A stretch of 64,000 bases of DNA from Ancylobacter rudongensis (GCF_900100155.1 NZ_FMTP01000001.1:248001-312000); one strand, 5' to 3'; positions 16,098 to 26,725 are shown, counted from the first letter of the stretch. Numbers and translations are program-made. Notes: generated from the letters alone by a model not told the origin.

Positions 16098-18704
16098 ATG
16101 GCCAAAGCAGCACGTCCCGGCGGGTTCTCCGAGCGCTCCCAGCGCGCTTTCGAGCCCGCGCAATCCGCCACGCTCGATCCCGCCCTCGCCGAGAAGCTCG
16201 GCGTGGCGCCGACCTCGGGCGCCTCCGCCACCGTCGCCGCGCTGTCGGCGCTGATCGAGGGCGGCCGCCCGGAAGTCGACGGCCAGCTCTGGGCGCCGCA
16301 TCGGCCGGCGCGGCCGGAAAAGTCGGAAGGCGGCGTCCGCTTCGTGCTGAAGTCGGACTACACGCCCAATGGCGACCAGCCCGAGGCGATCAAGGAACTG
16401 GTGGCGGCGGCCAATGAGGGCGAGCGCGACCAGGTGCTGCTCGGCGTCACCGGCTCGGGCAAGACCTTCACCATGGCCAATGTCATCGAGCGGGTGCAGC
16501 GCCCGGCGCTGATCCTGGCGCCGAACAAGACGCTGGCGGCGCAGCTCTATGGCGAGTTCAAGAGCTTCTTCCCCGACAATGCGGTGGAGTATTTCGTCTC
16601 CTATTACGACTACTACCAGCCCGAGGCCTATGTGCCGCGCACCGACACCTTCATCGAGAAGGAATCGTCGATCAACGAGCAGATCGACCGCATGCGCCAC
16701 TCGGCCACGCGCTCGCTGCTGGAGCGCGACGACGTCATCATCGTCGCCTCGGTGTCCTGCATCTACGGTATCGGCTCGGTCGAGACCTATGCCTCGATGA
16801 CCTTCAAGATCGAGGTGGGCGAGCGCATCGACCAGCGGCAGATGCTCGCCGACCTCGTGGCGCTGCAGTACAAGCGCACCCAGGGCGATTTCGGCCGCGG
16901 CACCTTCCGGGTGCGCGGCGACGTTATCGAGATCTTCCCGGCGCATTACGAGGACCGGGCCTGGCGCGTCTCGCTGTTCGGCGACGAGGTGGAGAGCATC
17001 CAGGAATTCGACCCGCTGACCGGGCAGAAGTCGCAGGACCTGAAATTCGTCAAGCTCTACGCCAATTCGCACTATGTGACGCCGCGCCCGACGCTGATCC
17101 AGGCGATCCAGGGCATCAAAGCCGAGCTGAAGCACCGTCTCGACGAACTGCACGCCATGGGCCGCCTGCTGGAGGCGCAGCGGCTGGAACAGCGCTGCAC
17201 CTTCGATATCGAGATGATGGAGGCGACGGGAAGCTGCGCCGGCATCGAGAATTATTCGCGCTGGCTTACCGGGCGGCTCCCCGGCGAGCCGCCGCCGACG
17301 CTGTTTGAATACATCCCCGACAATGCGCTGATCTTCTGCGACGAGAGCCATGTCACCGTGCCGCAGATCGGCGCGATGTATCGCGGCGACTTCCGCCGCA
17401 AGGCGACGCTGGCGGAATATGGCTTCCGCCTGCCGAGCTGCATGGACAACCGGCCGCTGCGCTTCGAGGAATGGGAGGCGATGCGCCCGCAGACGGTGCA
17501 TGTCTCCGCCACACCCGGCAAATGGGAGATGGAGCGCACCGGCGGCGTGTTCGTGGAACAGGTGATCCGCCCCACCGGCCTCGTCGACCCCGAGGTGGAG
17601 GTGCGTCCGGCCCGCACCCAGGTCGACGATCTGCTCGGCGAGGTGCGCGCCACCGCGGCCAAGGGCTATCGCACCCTTGTGACGGTGCTGACCAAGCGCA
17701 TGGCCGAGGACCTGACGGAATATCTGCACGAGAACGGCATCCGCGTGCGCTACATGCATTCGGACATCGACACGATCGAGCGCATCGAAATCCTGCGCGA
17801 CCTGCGCCTCGGCGCCTTCGACGTGCTGATCGGCATCAACCTGCTGCGCGAGGGGCTCGATATCCCGGAATGCGGGCTGGTGGCGATTCTCGATGCCGAC
17901 AAGGAAGGCTTCCTGCGCTCGGAGACCTCGCTGATCCAGACCATCGGCCGCGCCGCGCGCAATGTCGACGGGCGGGTGGTGCTCTACGCCGACACCATCA
18001 CCGGCTCGATGGAGCGGGCGATGGCCGAGACCGAGCGCCGCCGCACCAAGCAGGTGGCGTGGAATGTCGAGCACGGCATCACCCCGGAGAGCGTGAAAAA
18101 GGCGATCGGCGACATTCTCAACAGCGTCTATGAGCGCGACCATGTGACGGTGGATGCCGGGCTGGCCGAGGGCGCGAGCACCTATGGCAACAACCTCGCC
18201 ACCGTGATCGCCGACCTCGAAAAGCGCATGCGCAAGGCGGCGGCCGATCTCGACTTCGAGCAGGCGGCAAGGCTGCGCGACGAGATCAAGCGGCTACAGG
18301 CAACCGAGCTGATGCTGTCGGACGATCCGCTGGCGCGGCAGGACAGCGTCGACGACCGCACCGGCGGCTATCGTGGCGAGCGCAAATATGGCCGCTCCGC
18401 CAACATGCCGGAGAAGAAGCAGAAGGGTGGCGGCCGGGCCGGCACCGGGCGCTCGTCTCCGGGCCATGTTTCTTCCGGCGCGGAAGCGCGGGCGGACGAG
18501 GCGCAGGCGAGCTATGAGCCGGGCGAGCCGTCCATGTTCGCGCCGCACGCGGCCTCCCGCATCGTCAAGCCCTCGCTCGACGATATGGGCCCCGGCACCG
18601 ACCGGGTGGAACCGCTGCGGGTGGAAGACTGGGTGCGCCCGGAGCGGCCGGACCCGATGACCAAGGGCCATCGCAAGGGCGGAAGGCGGTCGCCGAAGCG
18701 CTGA
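16098..18704 (+). CDS. uvrB: Excinuclease ABC subunit B
   Basis: The damage-verification helicase of nucleotide excision repair. Walker A '[14 protein letters not shown]', beta-hairpin region '[20 protein letters not shown]', '[19 protein letters not shown]', helicase motif V/VI 'LREGLDIPE' and '[10 protein letters not shown]', and the UvrC-binding UVR motif '[20 protein letters not shown]' are all present. At 868 residues it is nearly 200 longer than E. coli UvrB, owing to an N-terminal extension of about 75 residues and a basic, low-complexity C-terminal tail after the UVR motif. The start ATG gives [10 protein letters not shown]; no LexA-like box was found in front. Confidence 0.96.
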   Translation: MAKAARPGGFSERSQRAFEPAQSATLDPALAEKLGVAPTSGASATVAALSALIEGGRPEVDGQLWAPHRPARPEKSEGGVRFVLKSDYTPNGDQPEAIKELVAAANEGERDQVLLGVTGSGKTFTMANVIERVQRPALILAPNKTLAAQLYGEFKSFFPDNAVEYFVSYYDYYQPEAYVPRTDTFIEKESSINEQIDRMRHSATRSLLERDDVIIVASVSCIYGIGSVETYASMTFKIEVGERIDQRQMLADLVALQYKRTQGDFGRGTFRVRGDVIEIFPAHYEDRAWRVSLFGDEVESIQEFDPLTGQKSQDLKFVKLYANSHYVTPRPTLIQAIQGIKAELKHRLDELHAMGRLLEAQRLEQRCTFDIEMMEATGSCAGIENYSRWLTGRLPGEPPPTLFEYIPDNALIFCDESHVTVPQIGAMYRGDFRRKATLAEYGFRLPSCMDNRPLRFEEWEAMRPQTVHVSATPGKWEMERTGGVFVEQVIRPTGLVDPEVEVRPARTQVDDLLGEVRATAAKGYRTLVTVLTKRMAEDLTEYLHENGIRVRYMHSDIDTIERIEILRDLRLGAFDVLIGINLLREGLDIPECGLVAILDADKEGFLRSETSLIQTIGRAARNVDGRVVLYADTITGSMERAMAETERRRTKQVAWNVEHGITPESVKKAIGDILNSVYERDHVTVDAGLAEGASTYGNNLATVIADLEKRMRKAAADLDFEQAARLRDEIKRLQATELMLSDDPLARQDSVDDRTGGYRGERKYGRSANMPEKKQKGGGRAGTGRSSPGHVSSGAEARADEAQASYEPGEPSMFAPHAASRIVKPSLDDMGPGTDRVEPLRVEDWVRPERPDPMTKGHRKGGRRSPKR

Positions 18705-18714
18705 GGGCGAACAC

Positions 18715-19128
18715 TCAGAACCGCTTCTTCAGCCAGATGCAGGAATGCCCGGGCGGGTAATCCTCGATCTGGCCGAAGCGCTGGTAGCCGTGCCTCTCGT
18801 AGAAGTCCGGCGCCTGGAAGCTGTAGGTTTCGAGATGGGCACCGATGCAGCCGCGTGCGCGGGCTTCTGCCTCGGCGGCGCTCAGCAAGGCGCTGCCGAC
18901 GCCGCTGCCTCGGGCTTCGGGCGACACCCATAGCCAGTCTATGTGCAGCCAGCCGAAATAGGTGCGTGCCTTCAGCCCCGCTTTCGCCGCGCCTTCGTCG
19001 TCGCGGGCGATGACCCACAGTTCCGAGGCCTGCAGCGGGCCGGCCTTCGCCTCGTTGAAGATGTCGAGGCCCTGGTCGATCAGGTCGCGCACCTGCGCGC
19101 CCGGGTCGCTTTCAATGGTGATCTTCAA
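18715..19128 (-). CDS. GNAT family N-acetyltransferase
   Basis: A 137-residue GNAT protein: motif A 'IDWLWVSPEARGSGVGSALL' with the acetyl-CoA pyrophosphate loop, motif B 'ETYSFQAPDFYERHGYQRFG'. The substrate is unknown. The start is TTG at 19128 with GAGGAG six bases upstream. It is convergent with uvrB, with only 10 bases between stops. Confidence 0.88.
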   Translation of the reverse strand: MKITIESDPGAQVRDLIDQGLDIFNEAKAGPLQASELWVIARDDEGAAKAGLKARTYFGWLHIDWLWVSPEARGSGVGSALLSAAEAEARARGCIGAHLETYSFQAPDFYERHGYQRFGQIEDYPPGHSCIWLKKRF

Positions 19129-19234
19129 AGTCGCTCCTCACGGACGCGGGCCGGGTTGCACCTGATGCAGGGGATGGTCTTCCCCGCCTTTCGTGCCAAG
19201 AATACCCCGCACCGCCAATGGGCAGGGGGACCAC

Positions 19235-19624
19235 ATGACCTTCACGCAGGCGATTTCCAGCGTTCTCGGCAAATACGCCACCTTTTCCGGCCGCGCGCCG
19301 CGCTCGGAATATTGGTGGTTCGTCGTGTTCTCGATCTTGGCGAGCATCGCGGCCGGCGTCATCGACACCGCCCTTTTCGGCGCGTTCTCGCTGCTCACCT
19401 TCGGCGAAATCGATGCCTTCACGCCGATCAGCACGCTGGTCGGCCTGGGGCTGCTGATCCCCTCGATCGCCGTCGGGGTGCGGCGCTTCCACGACATGGA
19501 TTATGCCGGCTGGTGGCTGCTGCTGATTATCACCGGCATCGGCGCCCTCGTCGTGTTCTTCTGGTTCATGGTGCGGGGCACGCACGGGCCGAACCGCTTC
19601 GGCCCCGACCCGCTGGACGTCTGA
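19235..19624 (+). CDS. DUF805 family membrane protein
   Basis: A 129-residue inner-membrane protein. 'YATFSGRAPRSEYWWFVVF' and 'SIAVGVRRFHDMDYAGWWLL' are the DUF805 hallmarks, and four hydrophobic helices are visible. The molecular function of the family is unknown. The ATG at 19235 follows GGGGGA; upstream in-frame sequence is intergenic. Confidence 0.92.
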   Translation: MTFTQAISSVLGKYATFSGRAPRSEYWWFVVFSILASIAAGVIDTALFGAFSLLTFGEIDAFTPISTLVGLGLLIPSIAVGVRRFHDMDYAGWWLLLIITGIGALVVFFWFMVRGTHGPNRFGPDPLDV

Positions 19625-19634
19625 CGCGCACGAA

Positions 19635-19659
19635 AAAGGGCGGCCCGAGGCCGCCCTTT
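19635..19659. terminator. Bidirectional terminator between DUF805 and Tim44-like genes
   Basis: Perfect stem AAAGGGCGGCC / GGCCGCCCTTT with a 3-base loop. On the minus strand it continues into TTTTT, so it best serves the Tim44-like gene; on the plus strand it ends the DUF805 transcript. Confidence 0.85.
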
Positions 19660-19683
19660 GATTGTTGGAAGAGGGAGTCGCGC

Positions 19684-20742
19684 TCAGCCCTGCTGGATGG
19701 CGCTTAGCTTCCACGCGCCGCGCGGCGGGCGGACGAAGGTCCAGAACTCCACCGCCTGCTCCAGCCGGTCCGGGTCGCCCTGAACGACGCGGCCGGTGGC
19801 CTTGTCGAGGGTGACGTCCTTCAGCTCGTAGCGCATGGCGACGGTGGCGTATTCGGTGTCGCCTTCCGACCAGGCTTCCGACAGGTCGCCCTGCAGCAGC
19901 TTCACATCGGTGATGCGGTTCTCCAGCCCGTCGCGGGCCATCTCATCCAGTTCCTCGGCCATATAGCCGGACATCTCAGGGGTGAGCAGGGCGGCGAGGG
20001 CGGGCTTGTCGCCGCGGCCATAGGCGGACTGCACCTCGGTCAGCGTGCGCTCGAAAGTGTCGAAGTCCGAACCCTCCAGCTTGATCGGCTTGCCGCGCGG
20101 GGCGGTGCCGAAGCCGGCGCGGGGGGCCGCTGCACCGGCAGCGGTGCCCATGGAGCCGCCACCCTGGGGAGCGGAACCCGCACCGTTCAGCGCGTCACGG
20201 TTGAGTGAGTCGGGACGGGCGCCGCCGGCATAGGAAGGCTGATTGCGCGAGCGCATCCAGCCCATGACCAGCCGCACGACGATGAAGATGAGGCCGATCT
20301 GCAGCAGCAGGCCGAGAATGCCGGAGAGGCTGCCGAGGCCGGAGAAGAAGCCCGAACCCATCAACAGGCCGAAGATGCCGGCGCCGAGCAGGCCGCCCAT
20401 CAGCCCACCCATGAAGCCGCCGCGCATGAAGCCACCGGGCTGCGCGCCGGCCGCGCGGGCCGGGGAGGCGGCCTGGGTCTGCGGGGCAGCCGAGCGCTGC
20501 AGCGGCTGGGCGGTGGGGGCGGTCGGCGTGGGGGCAGGGGTCGACCAGCTGCGCGTGCCGCGGCTGCCGAAGCTGCCGCTGCGGCCGGCACGGGCCTCGG
20601 CGAAGTCGACGGCCACCAGAACGCCGGCGGCAACGAACAGGGCGCCAATCACGAGACGCAGGGCGACGGGACGTAGACGCAGAGAACGCAAAGGCTTGGC
20701 CTCTCTAGGACGGTTTTCGGGCGACAGGTGCCGCAACGTCAT
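19684..20742 (-). CDS. Tim44-like domain protein, membrane anchored
   Basis: A 352-residue protein. After a signal/anchor helix ('VALRLVIGALFVAAGVLVAV') comes a Pro/Ala/Gln-rich linker, a glycine/methionine-rich segment ('GGFMGGLMGGLLGAGIFGLL') with a second hydrophobic region, and a C-terminal Tim44-like domain ('DFDTFERTLTEVQSAYGRGD', 'ELDEMARDGLENRITDVKLL', 'EFWTFVRPPRGAWKL'). Bacterial homologues are membrane-associated and of uncertain role. The ATG at 20742 is chosen as the last one before the hydrophobic segment; the frame is open upstream. Confidence 0.85.
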   Translation of the reverse strand: MTLRHLSPENRPREAKPLRSLRLRPVALRLVIGALFVAAGVLVAVDFAEARAGRSGSFGSRGTRSWSTPAPTPTAPTAQPLQRSAAPQTQAASPARAAGAQPGGFMRGGFMGGLMGGLLGAGIFGLLMGSGFFSGLGSLSGILGLLLQIGLIFIVVRLVMGWMRSRNQPSYAGGARPDSLNRDALNGAGSAPQGGGSMGTAAGAAAPRAGFGTAPRGKPIKLEGSDFDTFERTLTEVQSAYGRGDKPALAALLTPEMSGYMAEELDEMARDGLENRITDVKLLQGDLSEAWSEGDTEYATVAMRYELKDVTLDKATGRVVQGDPDRLEQAVEFWTFVRPPRGAWKLSAIQQG

Positions 20743-20973
20743 CCATATGGGAAGAGCGAGCCCGGAATCCAGCCCCTTGCGCGTCAGCCAGGGCGTGAGG
20801 GCGTGCCGACCGGGGGGCGGGCCGGCACGAAACGGCGCTTTGCGCGCGGCACACAATCCCGTGAGGCCGGGCATGCAGCCGTGACGGATTCACCGCGTGC
20901 GCTGCTGCATCGGCAGGTTGCGGAACGGCGCGCACGCTGGCGCGGCGTCGCTCCGGCTGCAGACGCTTCGGCG

Positions 20974-21147
20974 TCAGAAGCCGAGCTGCGATTCGATGGC
21001 GGCGATGGAGCCGACCGGGGCGTTTACAGGCTTCTTCTCGCGCGCGTCGGCGGGACGCAGCGGCGAGAGGGCGCCAGTATAGGCGGTCTTGGGCTGGGAG
21101 CCGGCGAGGGGGGCCTGAACCTCATTGCGGTTCATGACGGGGGGCAT
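20974..21147 (-). CDS. Small hypothetical protein (57 aa)
   Basis: A 57-residue polar protein (begins MPPVMNRNEVQAPLAGSQ) rich in Pro, Ala and Lys, with no membrane segment. I do not recognise it. AAGGA lies about 8 bases before the ATG, supporting translation. A stress-sigma-like promoter candidate lies upstream (21187-21211). It is transcribed toward the Tim44-like gene with about 230 bases between. Confidence 0.55.
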   Translation of the reverse strand: MPPVMNRNEVQAPLAGSQPKTAYTGALSPLRPADAREKKPVNAPVGSIAAIESQLGF

Positions 21148-21561
21148 CTCAAATTCCTTCCTGATACGCGTACGCTGACTTTGACCAACGGCCTTGCGGC
21201 CACCTTGTTCATTCACACGGCCTTCCGGCCGGCTTTTCGAAAAGGCACCGCCCGAGAGCGACGCCGTTCATGCTCACTTTTCTACAGTCTCAACCCTGAA
21301 GCTTTCCTGAGCATGGTGTTCATGCTGGCGGTGGATTCGTTCACAATCGCGGCGGCTCTGCGGCAATTCATGAGAAACTCGGCCGCTGTGGCGCGGCGGC
21401 CTCACCTTTTCCGCGCCGGGGCGGCGGGCGGTATGTCAATGCCCTGAAAGGCTTCGCGGCGTGCCCTCATACCTTCGTCGGCCGGGGATAAGAGCGCCCG
21501 CATGGGTGTCATCGACGGCATGCTAATTGCTAAGTTGGTCTACGCCTTAAGGAGTATCGCC
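21148..21561. other. Intergenic region upstream of ppc
   Basis: About 410 bases between the divergent small gene and ppc. Frames here look non-coding. It holds an EcfG-like promoter candidate on the minus strand and must contain the ppc promoter, which I could not locate. Confidence 0.6.
21187..21211 (-). promoter_or_regulatory. EcfG-like promoter candidate for the 57-aa gene
   Basis: On the minus strand TGAAC, 16 bases, CGTT. The alphaproteobacterial general stress sigma (EcfG) consensus is GGAAC-N16/17-CGTT, so one of nine positions deviates. It is about 40 bases before the start codon. Confidence 0.35.
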
Positions 21562-24354
21562 ATGTCCGTTGCCCTCACCATCGCCCTCTCCGATGCCGAA
21601 CCCGAAGCCGATGGCGAACTCGACCTGTCGCTGCGCGAGGACATCCGCATGCTCGGCCGGGTGCTGGGCGACACGCTGCGCGACCAGGAGGGCGAGGCGA
21701 TCTACGAGCTGGTGGAGCATATCCGCCGCGTCTCCACCCGCTTCCACCGCGAGGAGGACGAGGGCGCCCGGCACGAGCTGGAGGCGATCCTGAGCGAACT
21801 CGGGCCGGACCAGACCATCTCCATCGTCCGCGCCTTCTCCTATTTCTCGCATCTCGCCAACATCGCCGAGGACCAGAACGTCATTCGCCGCATGCGCGCG
21901 GCCGCCTCGAATGGTCGCTCGGCCGGCCCGGCGACGGTGGCGCGGGCGCTGGAGCGAGCCAGCGAGGCGGGCATTTCCACCGCCGATCTGCGCGCCTTCT
22001 TCACCACGGCTCTGGCGAGCCCGGTGCTGACCGCGCACCCCACCGAGGTGCGCCGCCGCTCCACCCTGACCCATGAAATGAAGGTGGCGGAACTGCTCGC
22101 CGACCGCGCCCGCCGCGATCCCACCCCCGAGGAACAGGAACTGGCGACCGCCGAGCTGCGCCGCCGGGTGCTGATGCTGTGGCAGACCAACCTGCTGCGT
22201 CGCACCAAACTGACCGTGCTGGACGAGGTGGCGAACGGCCTCGCCTATTACGACTACACCTTCCTACGCCAGCTGCCCTCGCTCTACGCAGCGCTGGAGG
22301 ACCGGCTGGCCGCGATGGAGGGGCTGGAAGGCGAGGCGCCGGAAGTCGCCTCCTTCGTGCGCATGGGCAGCTGGATCGGCGGCGACCGCGACGGCAATCC
22401 CTTCGTCACCGCCGAGGTGACGCGCGAGACGATGCGCATGCAGAGCGCGCAGGCGGTGCGCTTCTATCTGGAAGAGCTGGACAGCCTCGGCGCCGAGCTG
22501 TCGATCAGCACCATCCGGGTGAGCGTGTCGAGCGACCTGCTGGCGCTGGTGGACGCCTCGCCCGACCTCTCGCCGCACCGGCGGGGCGAGCCCTACCGCC
22601 TCGCCGTCACTTGCATCGCGGCGCGCCTGCGCGCCACCGCCTTCCGGCTGGAGATTGCCGACCTGCTGGGCATCACCCAGGTGCCGCCCGCTCGCCCCTA
22701 TGCGTCCGCCGCCGAGCTGCGCGCCGATCTCGATATCATCGACGCCTCGCTCAAGGCGCATAAGTCAGGCGTCATCGCCGGCGGCAAGCTGCGGGCGCTG
22801 CGGCGGGCGGTGGATGCGTTCGGCTTCCACCTCGCCGTGCTCGACTCGCGGCAGAATTCCGACGTGCATGAGCGCTGCGTGGCCGAACTGTTCGAGATCG
22901 CCGCGCCCGGCACCAACTACAAGGCCCTCCCGGAGGGCACCCGCGTCGCGCTGCTGCTGCGCGAGCTGACCACGGCGCGCCCGCTCACCTCGCCCTTCGC
23001 CGCCTATTCCGACGAGACGGTGGGCGAACTCGCCATGCTGCGCACCTGCGCCCGCATCCACCAGATCTACGGCCCCGAGGCGATCCAGACCTGCATCATC
23101 TCCAAGGCCGAGAGCGTCTCCGACATGCTGGAGCTGGCGCTGCTGCTGAAGGAGGTGGGGCTGGTCGACCCCGCCGGCGCGGCGGCGGTGAACATCGTGC
23201 CGCTGTTCGAAACCATCGGCGACCTGCGCAACGCCGCCAAGGTGATGGAGCAGATGTTCCGCCTGCCGGAATACCGCAAGCTGGTCGACAGCCGCGGCGG
23301 CGTGCAGGAGGTGATGCTCGGCTATTCCGACAGCAACAAGGATGGCGGCTTCCTCACCTCCGGGTGGGAACTCTACAAGGCCGAGATCGAGCTGATTGAG
23401 GTGTTCAAGCGCCATGGCGTGCGGCTGCGGCTGTTCCACGGGCGCGGCGGCTCGGTCGGGCGCGGCGGCGGGCCGAGCTATGACGCCATTCTCGCCCAGC
23501 CGGGCGGGGCGGTGCAGGGGCAGATCCGCATCACCGAGCAGGGCGAGATCATCTCGTCGAAGTACTCCAACCCGGCGGTGGGGCGCGGCAATCTGGAAAT
23601 CCTCGCCGCCGCGACGCTGGAGGCGACGCTGCTCTCCGGCGACGCCATGGCGCCGCGCGAGGAATATCTTACCGTGATGGAGGCGCTGTCCGATGCGGCC
23701 TTCGCCGCCTATCGGGCGCTGGTCTACGAGACCCCGCGCTTCGAGGACTATTTCTGGGAATCCACCGTCATCAACGAGATCGCGACGCTGAACATCGGCT
23801 CGCGCCCGGCCTCGCGCAAGAAGACGCGGCGGATCGAGGATCTGCGCGCCATTCCCTGGGTGTTCTCCTGGGCGCAGTGCCGGCTGATGCTGCCGGGCTG
23901 GTATGGCTTCGGCACGGCGGTGCGGGCCTGGCTCGACACCCATCCCGACGGCCTGAAGCTGCTGCAGGAAATGTACCGGGAATGGCCGTTCTTCCGCACC
24001 CAGCTCTCCAACATGGACATGGTGCTCTCCAAGAGCTCCATCGCCATCGCCTCGCGCTACGCCGCGCTGGTGGAGGATGCGGAACTGCGCGAGAGCATTT
24101 TCGGCCGCATCCGCGCCGAGCACCATGATTCGATCGAGGCGCTGCTGGCGATTTCCGAGCAGCCCACCCTGCTCGGCAGCAACCCGCTGCTCGACCGCTC
24201 GATCCGCGCCCGCTTCCCCTATATCGACCCGCTGAACCATGTTCAGGTGGGGCTGCTGCGGAAGTACCGTGCCAGCGACACCGACGAGAAGGTGCTGCAG
24301 GGCATCCAGCTCACCATTAACGGCATTTCCGCCGGCCTGCGGAACTCGGGGTAA
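21562..24354 (+). CDS. ppc: Phosphoenolpyruvate carboxylase
   Basis: A 930-residue cytosolic enzyme that carboxylates PEP to oxaloacetate to refill the TCA cycle. The catalytic His is in '[13 protein letters not shown]' (His159), followed by '[16 protein letters not shown]', '[18 protein letters not shown]' and '[20 protein letters not shown]'. Length matches the family. AAGGAG seven bases before the ATG at 21562 decides the start over an in-frame ATG at 21502. A cupin gene follows after 6 bases and is probably cotranscribed. Confidence 0.97.
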   Translation: MSVALTIALSDAEPEADGELDLSLREDIRMLGRVLGDTLRDQEGEAIYELVEHIRRVSTRFHREEDEGARHELEAILSELGPDQTISIVRAFSYFSHLANIAEDQNVIRRMRAAASNGRSAGPATVARALERASEAGISTADLRAFFTTALASPVLTAHPTEVRRRSTLTHEMKVAELLADRARRDPTPEEQELATAELRRRVLMLWQTNLLRRTKLTVLDEVANGLAYYDYTFLRQLPSLYAALEDRLAAMEGLEGEAPEVASFVRMGSWIGGDRDGNPFVTAEVTRETMRMQSAQAVRFYLEELDSLGAELSISTIRVSVSSDLLALVDASPDLSPHRRGEPYRLAVTCIAARLRATAFRLEIADLLGITQVPPARPYASAAELRADLDIIDASLKAHKSGVIAGGKLRALRRAVDAFGFHLAVLDSRQNSDVHERCVAELFEIAAPGTNYKALPEGTRVALLLRELTTARPLTSPFAAYSDETVGELAMLRTCARIHQIYGPEAIQTCIISKAESVSDMLELALLLKEVGLVDPAGAAAVNIVPLFETIGDLRNAAKVMEQMFRLPEYRKLVDSRGGVQEVMLGYSDSNKDGGFLTSGWELYKAEIELIEVFKRHGVRLRLFHGRGGSVGRGGGPSYDAILAQPGGAVQGQIRITEQGEIISSKYSNPAVGRGNLEILAAATLEATLLSGDAMAPREEYLTVMEALSDAAFAAYRALVYETPRFEDYFWESTVINEIATLNIGSRPASRKKTRRIEDLRAIPWVFSWAQCRLMLPGWYGFGTAVRAWLDTHPDGLKLLQEMYREWPFFRTQLSNMDMVLSKSSIAIASRYAALVEDAELRESIFGRIRAEHHDSIEALLAISEQPTLLGSNPLLDRSIRARFPYIDPLNHVQVGLLRKYRASDTDEKVLQGIQLTINGISAGLRNSG

Positions 24355-24360
24355 GTCATC

Positions 24361-24654
24361 ATGGCGTTCGCCTGCACCATACCGGCCGTTGCCACCCAGC
24401 TGGCCGATGACGCGCGCGTGCGCATCACCCGCTGGGATTTCGCGCCGGGCGCCACCACCGGCTGGCACGAGCACGCGATGGACTATGCCATCGTCTTCGT
24501 CACCGATGGGGTGATGGAGATCGAGGTCGACGGCACGGTGACGCAAATCGCGATGGCGGCCGGCGCGGCCTATTCGCGCCCCGCCGGCATCCGCCACGAT
24601 GTGCGCAATGCCGGCGCCGCGCCGATGAGCTTCGTCGAGGTGGAGATGAAGTAG
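24361..24654 (+). CDS. Small cupin domain protein
   Basis: A 97-residue single cupin barrel with metal-binding residues: 'GATTGWHEHAMDYAIVFVTD' (His-x-His) and 'SRPAGIRHDVRNAG' (second-motif His). It starts 6 bases after the ppc stop, implying cotranscription, though a functional tie to PEP carboxylase is not obvious. The reaction, if any, is unknown. Confidence 0.85.
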   Translation: MAFACTIPAVATQLADDARVRITRWDFAPGATTGWHEHAMDYAIVFVTDGVMEIEVDGTVTQIAMAAGAAYSRPAGIRHDVRNAGAAPMSFVEVEMK

Positions 24655-24746
24655 GGGCGGCGCGGCCGGGGAGCGGCGGCGGGGTTTATGGCGGCCCGCC
24701 TTCGTCTATGCTGGCGAAACGGCTCCCACCCTCACTCCGATACGCC

Positions 24747-25379
24747 ATGTACACGCCCCCCGCCTTCCGTGAAGACGACCCCGCCACCCTGCGCCAGATC
24801 ATCCGCGCGGCTCGGCTGGCGACGCTCGTGACCGCCACCGCCGAGGGGCTGATGGCGACGCCGCTGCCGCTGTTCCTGGAGGAGGGCGAGGGCGACCACG
24901 GGGTGCTCTATGGTCATGTCGCCAAGGCTAATGGCCAGTGGAGGACGGCGCCGATTGGCGAGGCGCTGGTGCTGTTCGCCGGCGCCGATGCCTATATCAC
25001 GCCGAGCTGGTACGCGGCCAAGGCCGAGCACGGCAAGGTGGTGCCGACCTGGAACTATGAGGCGGTGCACGCCTATGGCACGGCCGAGTTCTTCGACGAC
25101 CCCGCCCGCCTGCTCGACGCGGTGACGCGGCTCACCGGGCTCTATGAAGCGCCGCGCGCCGCGCCCTGGGCGGTGAGCGATGCGCCCGAGGCGTTTGTCG
25201 CGGCGCAGCTGCGGGGCATTGTCGGCGTCCGGCTGCCGATTTCCCGCATCGAGGGCAAGCGCAAGATGAGCCAGAACCGCTCGGAAGCCGACCGCGCCGG
25301 CGTGGCGGCCGGGCTGGCGGAAAGCGGGCGCGCGAGCGACCGGCAGGTCGCCGCGATGATCCCTACCCGGCGGGAGTGA
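24747..25379 (+). CDS. FMN-binding negative transcriptional regulator, PaiB-like
   Basis: A 210-residue protein of the PaiB family with a split-barrel FMN-binding fold. Typical parts are 'MYTPPAFREDDPATLRQIIR', 'FAGADAYITPSWYAAKAEHG', 'VPTWNYEAVHAYG' and 'RLPISRIEGKRKMSQNRSEAD'. PaiB homologues repress sporulation or protease genes in Bacillus; in proteobacteria the role is unclear and may be flavin- or heme-related. The start at 24747 fits the family N-terminus. Confidence 0.9.
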   Translation: MYTPPAFREDDPATLRQIIRAARLATLVTATAEGLMATPLPLFLEEGEGDHGVLYGHVAKANGQWRTAPIGEALVLFAGADAYITPSWYAAKAEHGKVVPTWNYEAVHAYGTAEFFDDPARLLDAVTRLTGLYEAPRAAPWAVSDAPEAFVAAQLRGIVGVRLPISRIEGKRKMSQNRSEADRAGVAAGLAESGRASDRQVAAMIPTRRE

Positions 25380-25398
25380 ACCCGGTGCCGTCGGCGGG

Positions 25399-26160
25399 TC
25401 AGTTCCCCGCGATCGGCGGCACGGCGTCGGGCGGCAGGTTCGGCGGCACGCGGGCGAGGCGGAAGGCGGCCTTGATGAGGGCGGCATTATCAGGCGCCTC
25501 GCTGCCATCGGGCAGATGCTTGCCGTCCTCCAGCCCGATGCGCCCGTCCAGCCCGCGCATCAGCGCGTCCTGGTAGAGCGGCCAGACGCCGGCATCTAGC
25601 CCGTGTTGCAGCACCGGGACATCGAGGCTGGCGCGGGCGAGCACCTTGCGGATGGCGGCGGCGATCTGGAGCCCTTCCTCGACATCCTGCTCGTTGATCT
25701 CGATCAGGATGCGCAGGCACTGCTTGGCCTCGGGCAGGGTGACGAAGCGCTCGGCATCCGCCACCGACCACAGGCCCGCCTCGACGCCGATACCACGCGA
25801 CAAAGCGAGGGCGATCACCTCTGGCGCGTCGTCCTCGATCAAATTGACCGAGACATAGTCCGGCAGCACCTGCCACGCCTTCATCGCGGTGAGGCGCCCC
25901 GGACCGCCGGGGGCGATGCCGGCATGGGTCGACAGGCCGATGGGCACGTCGGGCAGCTTGGCCCGGATGGCCTCGATCGCGGCGGCGACATGGGCGGCCT
26001 CCAGCGTCTCGGCGCCGGAGGGATCGCGCGGGTGCAGATGCAGTTCGCTCGCCCCGGCGGCGATGACCGCCGCCGCATCCGCCGCCAGACGCGCGGGCGT
26101 GAGAGGGGTGTAGGCATGGAAGGCGCTGTCGCGCGATCCGTTGAGGCAGGCTTGCAGCAT
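25399..26160 (-). CDS. BKACE-family (3-keto-5-aminohexanoate cleavage enzyme-like) protein
   Basis: A 253-residue TIM-barrel protein of the beta-keto acid cleavage family, which condenses beta-keto acids with acetyl-CoA using Zn. Visible are the zinc-binding 'ELHLHPRDPSG' (His-x-His), 'PIGLSTHAGI', 'SVNLIEDDAPEV' and the late 'RIGLEDGKHLPDGS'. It is shorter than classical Kce (about 270-310), so the substrate is uncertain. The ATG at 26160 has GGGAG at good spacing. It follows the UPF0178 gene by 26 bases in the same direction. Confidence 0.85.
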   Translation of the reverse strand: MLQACLNGSRDSAFHAYTPLTPARLAADAAAVIAAGASELHLHPRDPSGAETLEAAHVAAAIEAIRAKLPDVPIGLSTHAGIAPGGPGRLTAMKAWQVLPDYVSVNLIEDDAPEVIALALSRGIGVEAGLWSVADAERFVTLPEAKQCLRILIEINEQDVEEGLQIAAAIRKVLARASLDVPVLQHGLDAGVWPLYQDALMRGLDGRIGLEDGKHLPDGSEAPDNAALIKAAFRLARVPPNLPPDAVPPIAGN

Positions 26161-26186
26161 TGCGGTCTCCCTTTTCCTTGCCCCCT

Positions 26187-26660
26187 TCAACCCGCCAGAA
26201 AGCCCTTTCGTTTCAGGCGTTGTACGGAGCGCTCCAGCGCCTGCAGGAATTCCGAGCGATCGCGGGGCGAAAACGGGCGGGGGCCACGGGTGATCTCGCC
26301 AGCTTCGCGCAGATCCGCCATCAAATTGCGGGTCGCCAGCTGCATGCCGATGGAGGCGGCAGTGAAGGGCTTTCCGGTGGGGCCAATGGCCTCCGCCCCC
26401 TTAGCCACCACTCGCGCAGCCAGCGGCACGTCGGCGGTGATGACGAGATCGCCCTCTTCCACCCGCTCGACGATCCAGTCATCGGCGACATCCGGTCCGG
26501 CGGCGACCACGACGCGCTCGACCTCGGCCTCGCGTGGCACCGCGATCCAGGAATTGGCGACGAGAAACACCTTGAGCCGATGGCGGGCGGCGACGCGATA
26601 GGTCTCGTCCTTCACCGGGCAGGCATCGGCGTCGATATAGATGAGGATCGGCTTCGGCAA
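26187..26660 (-). CDS. UPF0178 (YaiI/YqxD, DUF188) family protein
   Basis: About 157 residues. '[15 protein letters not shown]' at the N-terminus is the signature of this PIN-like family; '[20 protein letters not shown]' and '[11 protein letters not shown]' also match. Function is not established; the acidic cluster suggests a metal-dependent nuclease fold. I prefer a TTG at 26660, preceded by AGGA and giving the family-typical short N-terminus; a GTG at 26690 is in frame but directly abuts a terminator-like hairpin and lacks a Shine-Dalgarno. Confidence 0.85.
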   Translation of the reverse strand: MPKPILIYIDADACPVKDETYRVAARHRLKVFLVANSWIAVPREAEVERVVVAAGPDVADDWIVERVEEGDLVITADVPLAARVVAKGAEAIGPTGKPFTAASIGMQLATRNLMADLREAGEITRGPRPFSPRDRSEFLQALERSVQRLKRKGFLAG

Positions 26661-26695
26661 AGTAATCCTGGAGGTAATGGGCTGGTGCACAAGAA

Positions 26696-26725
26696 AGAAG
26701 GGCTGCCCGTGAGGACAGCCCTTCC
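26696..26725 (-). terminator. Terminator or attenuator just ahead of the UPF0178 gene
   Basis: On the minus strand AAGGGCTGTCC pairs with GGGCAGCCCTT (one mismatch) around TCAC, followed by CTTTCTT. It lies between the small ORF at 26784-26861 and the UPF0178 start, so it would end the small transcript or attenuate the downstream gene. Confidence 0.6.

Noticed and set aside
15993..18143. Minus-strand open frame of about 716 codons
   Set aside because: Antisense to uvrB, which has every helicase motif; the shadow has none.
22765..24597. Minus-strand open frame of about 610 codons
   Set aside because: Antisense to ppc and the following cupin; no recognisable domain.
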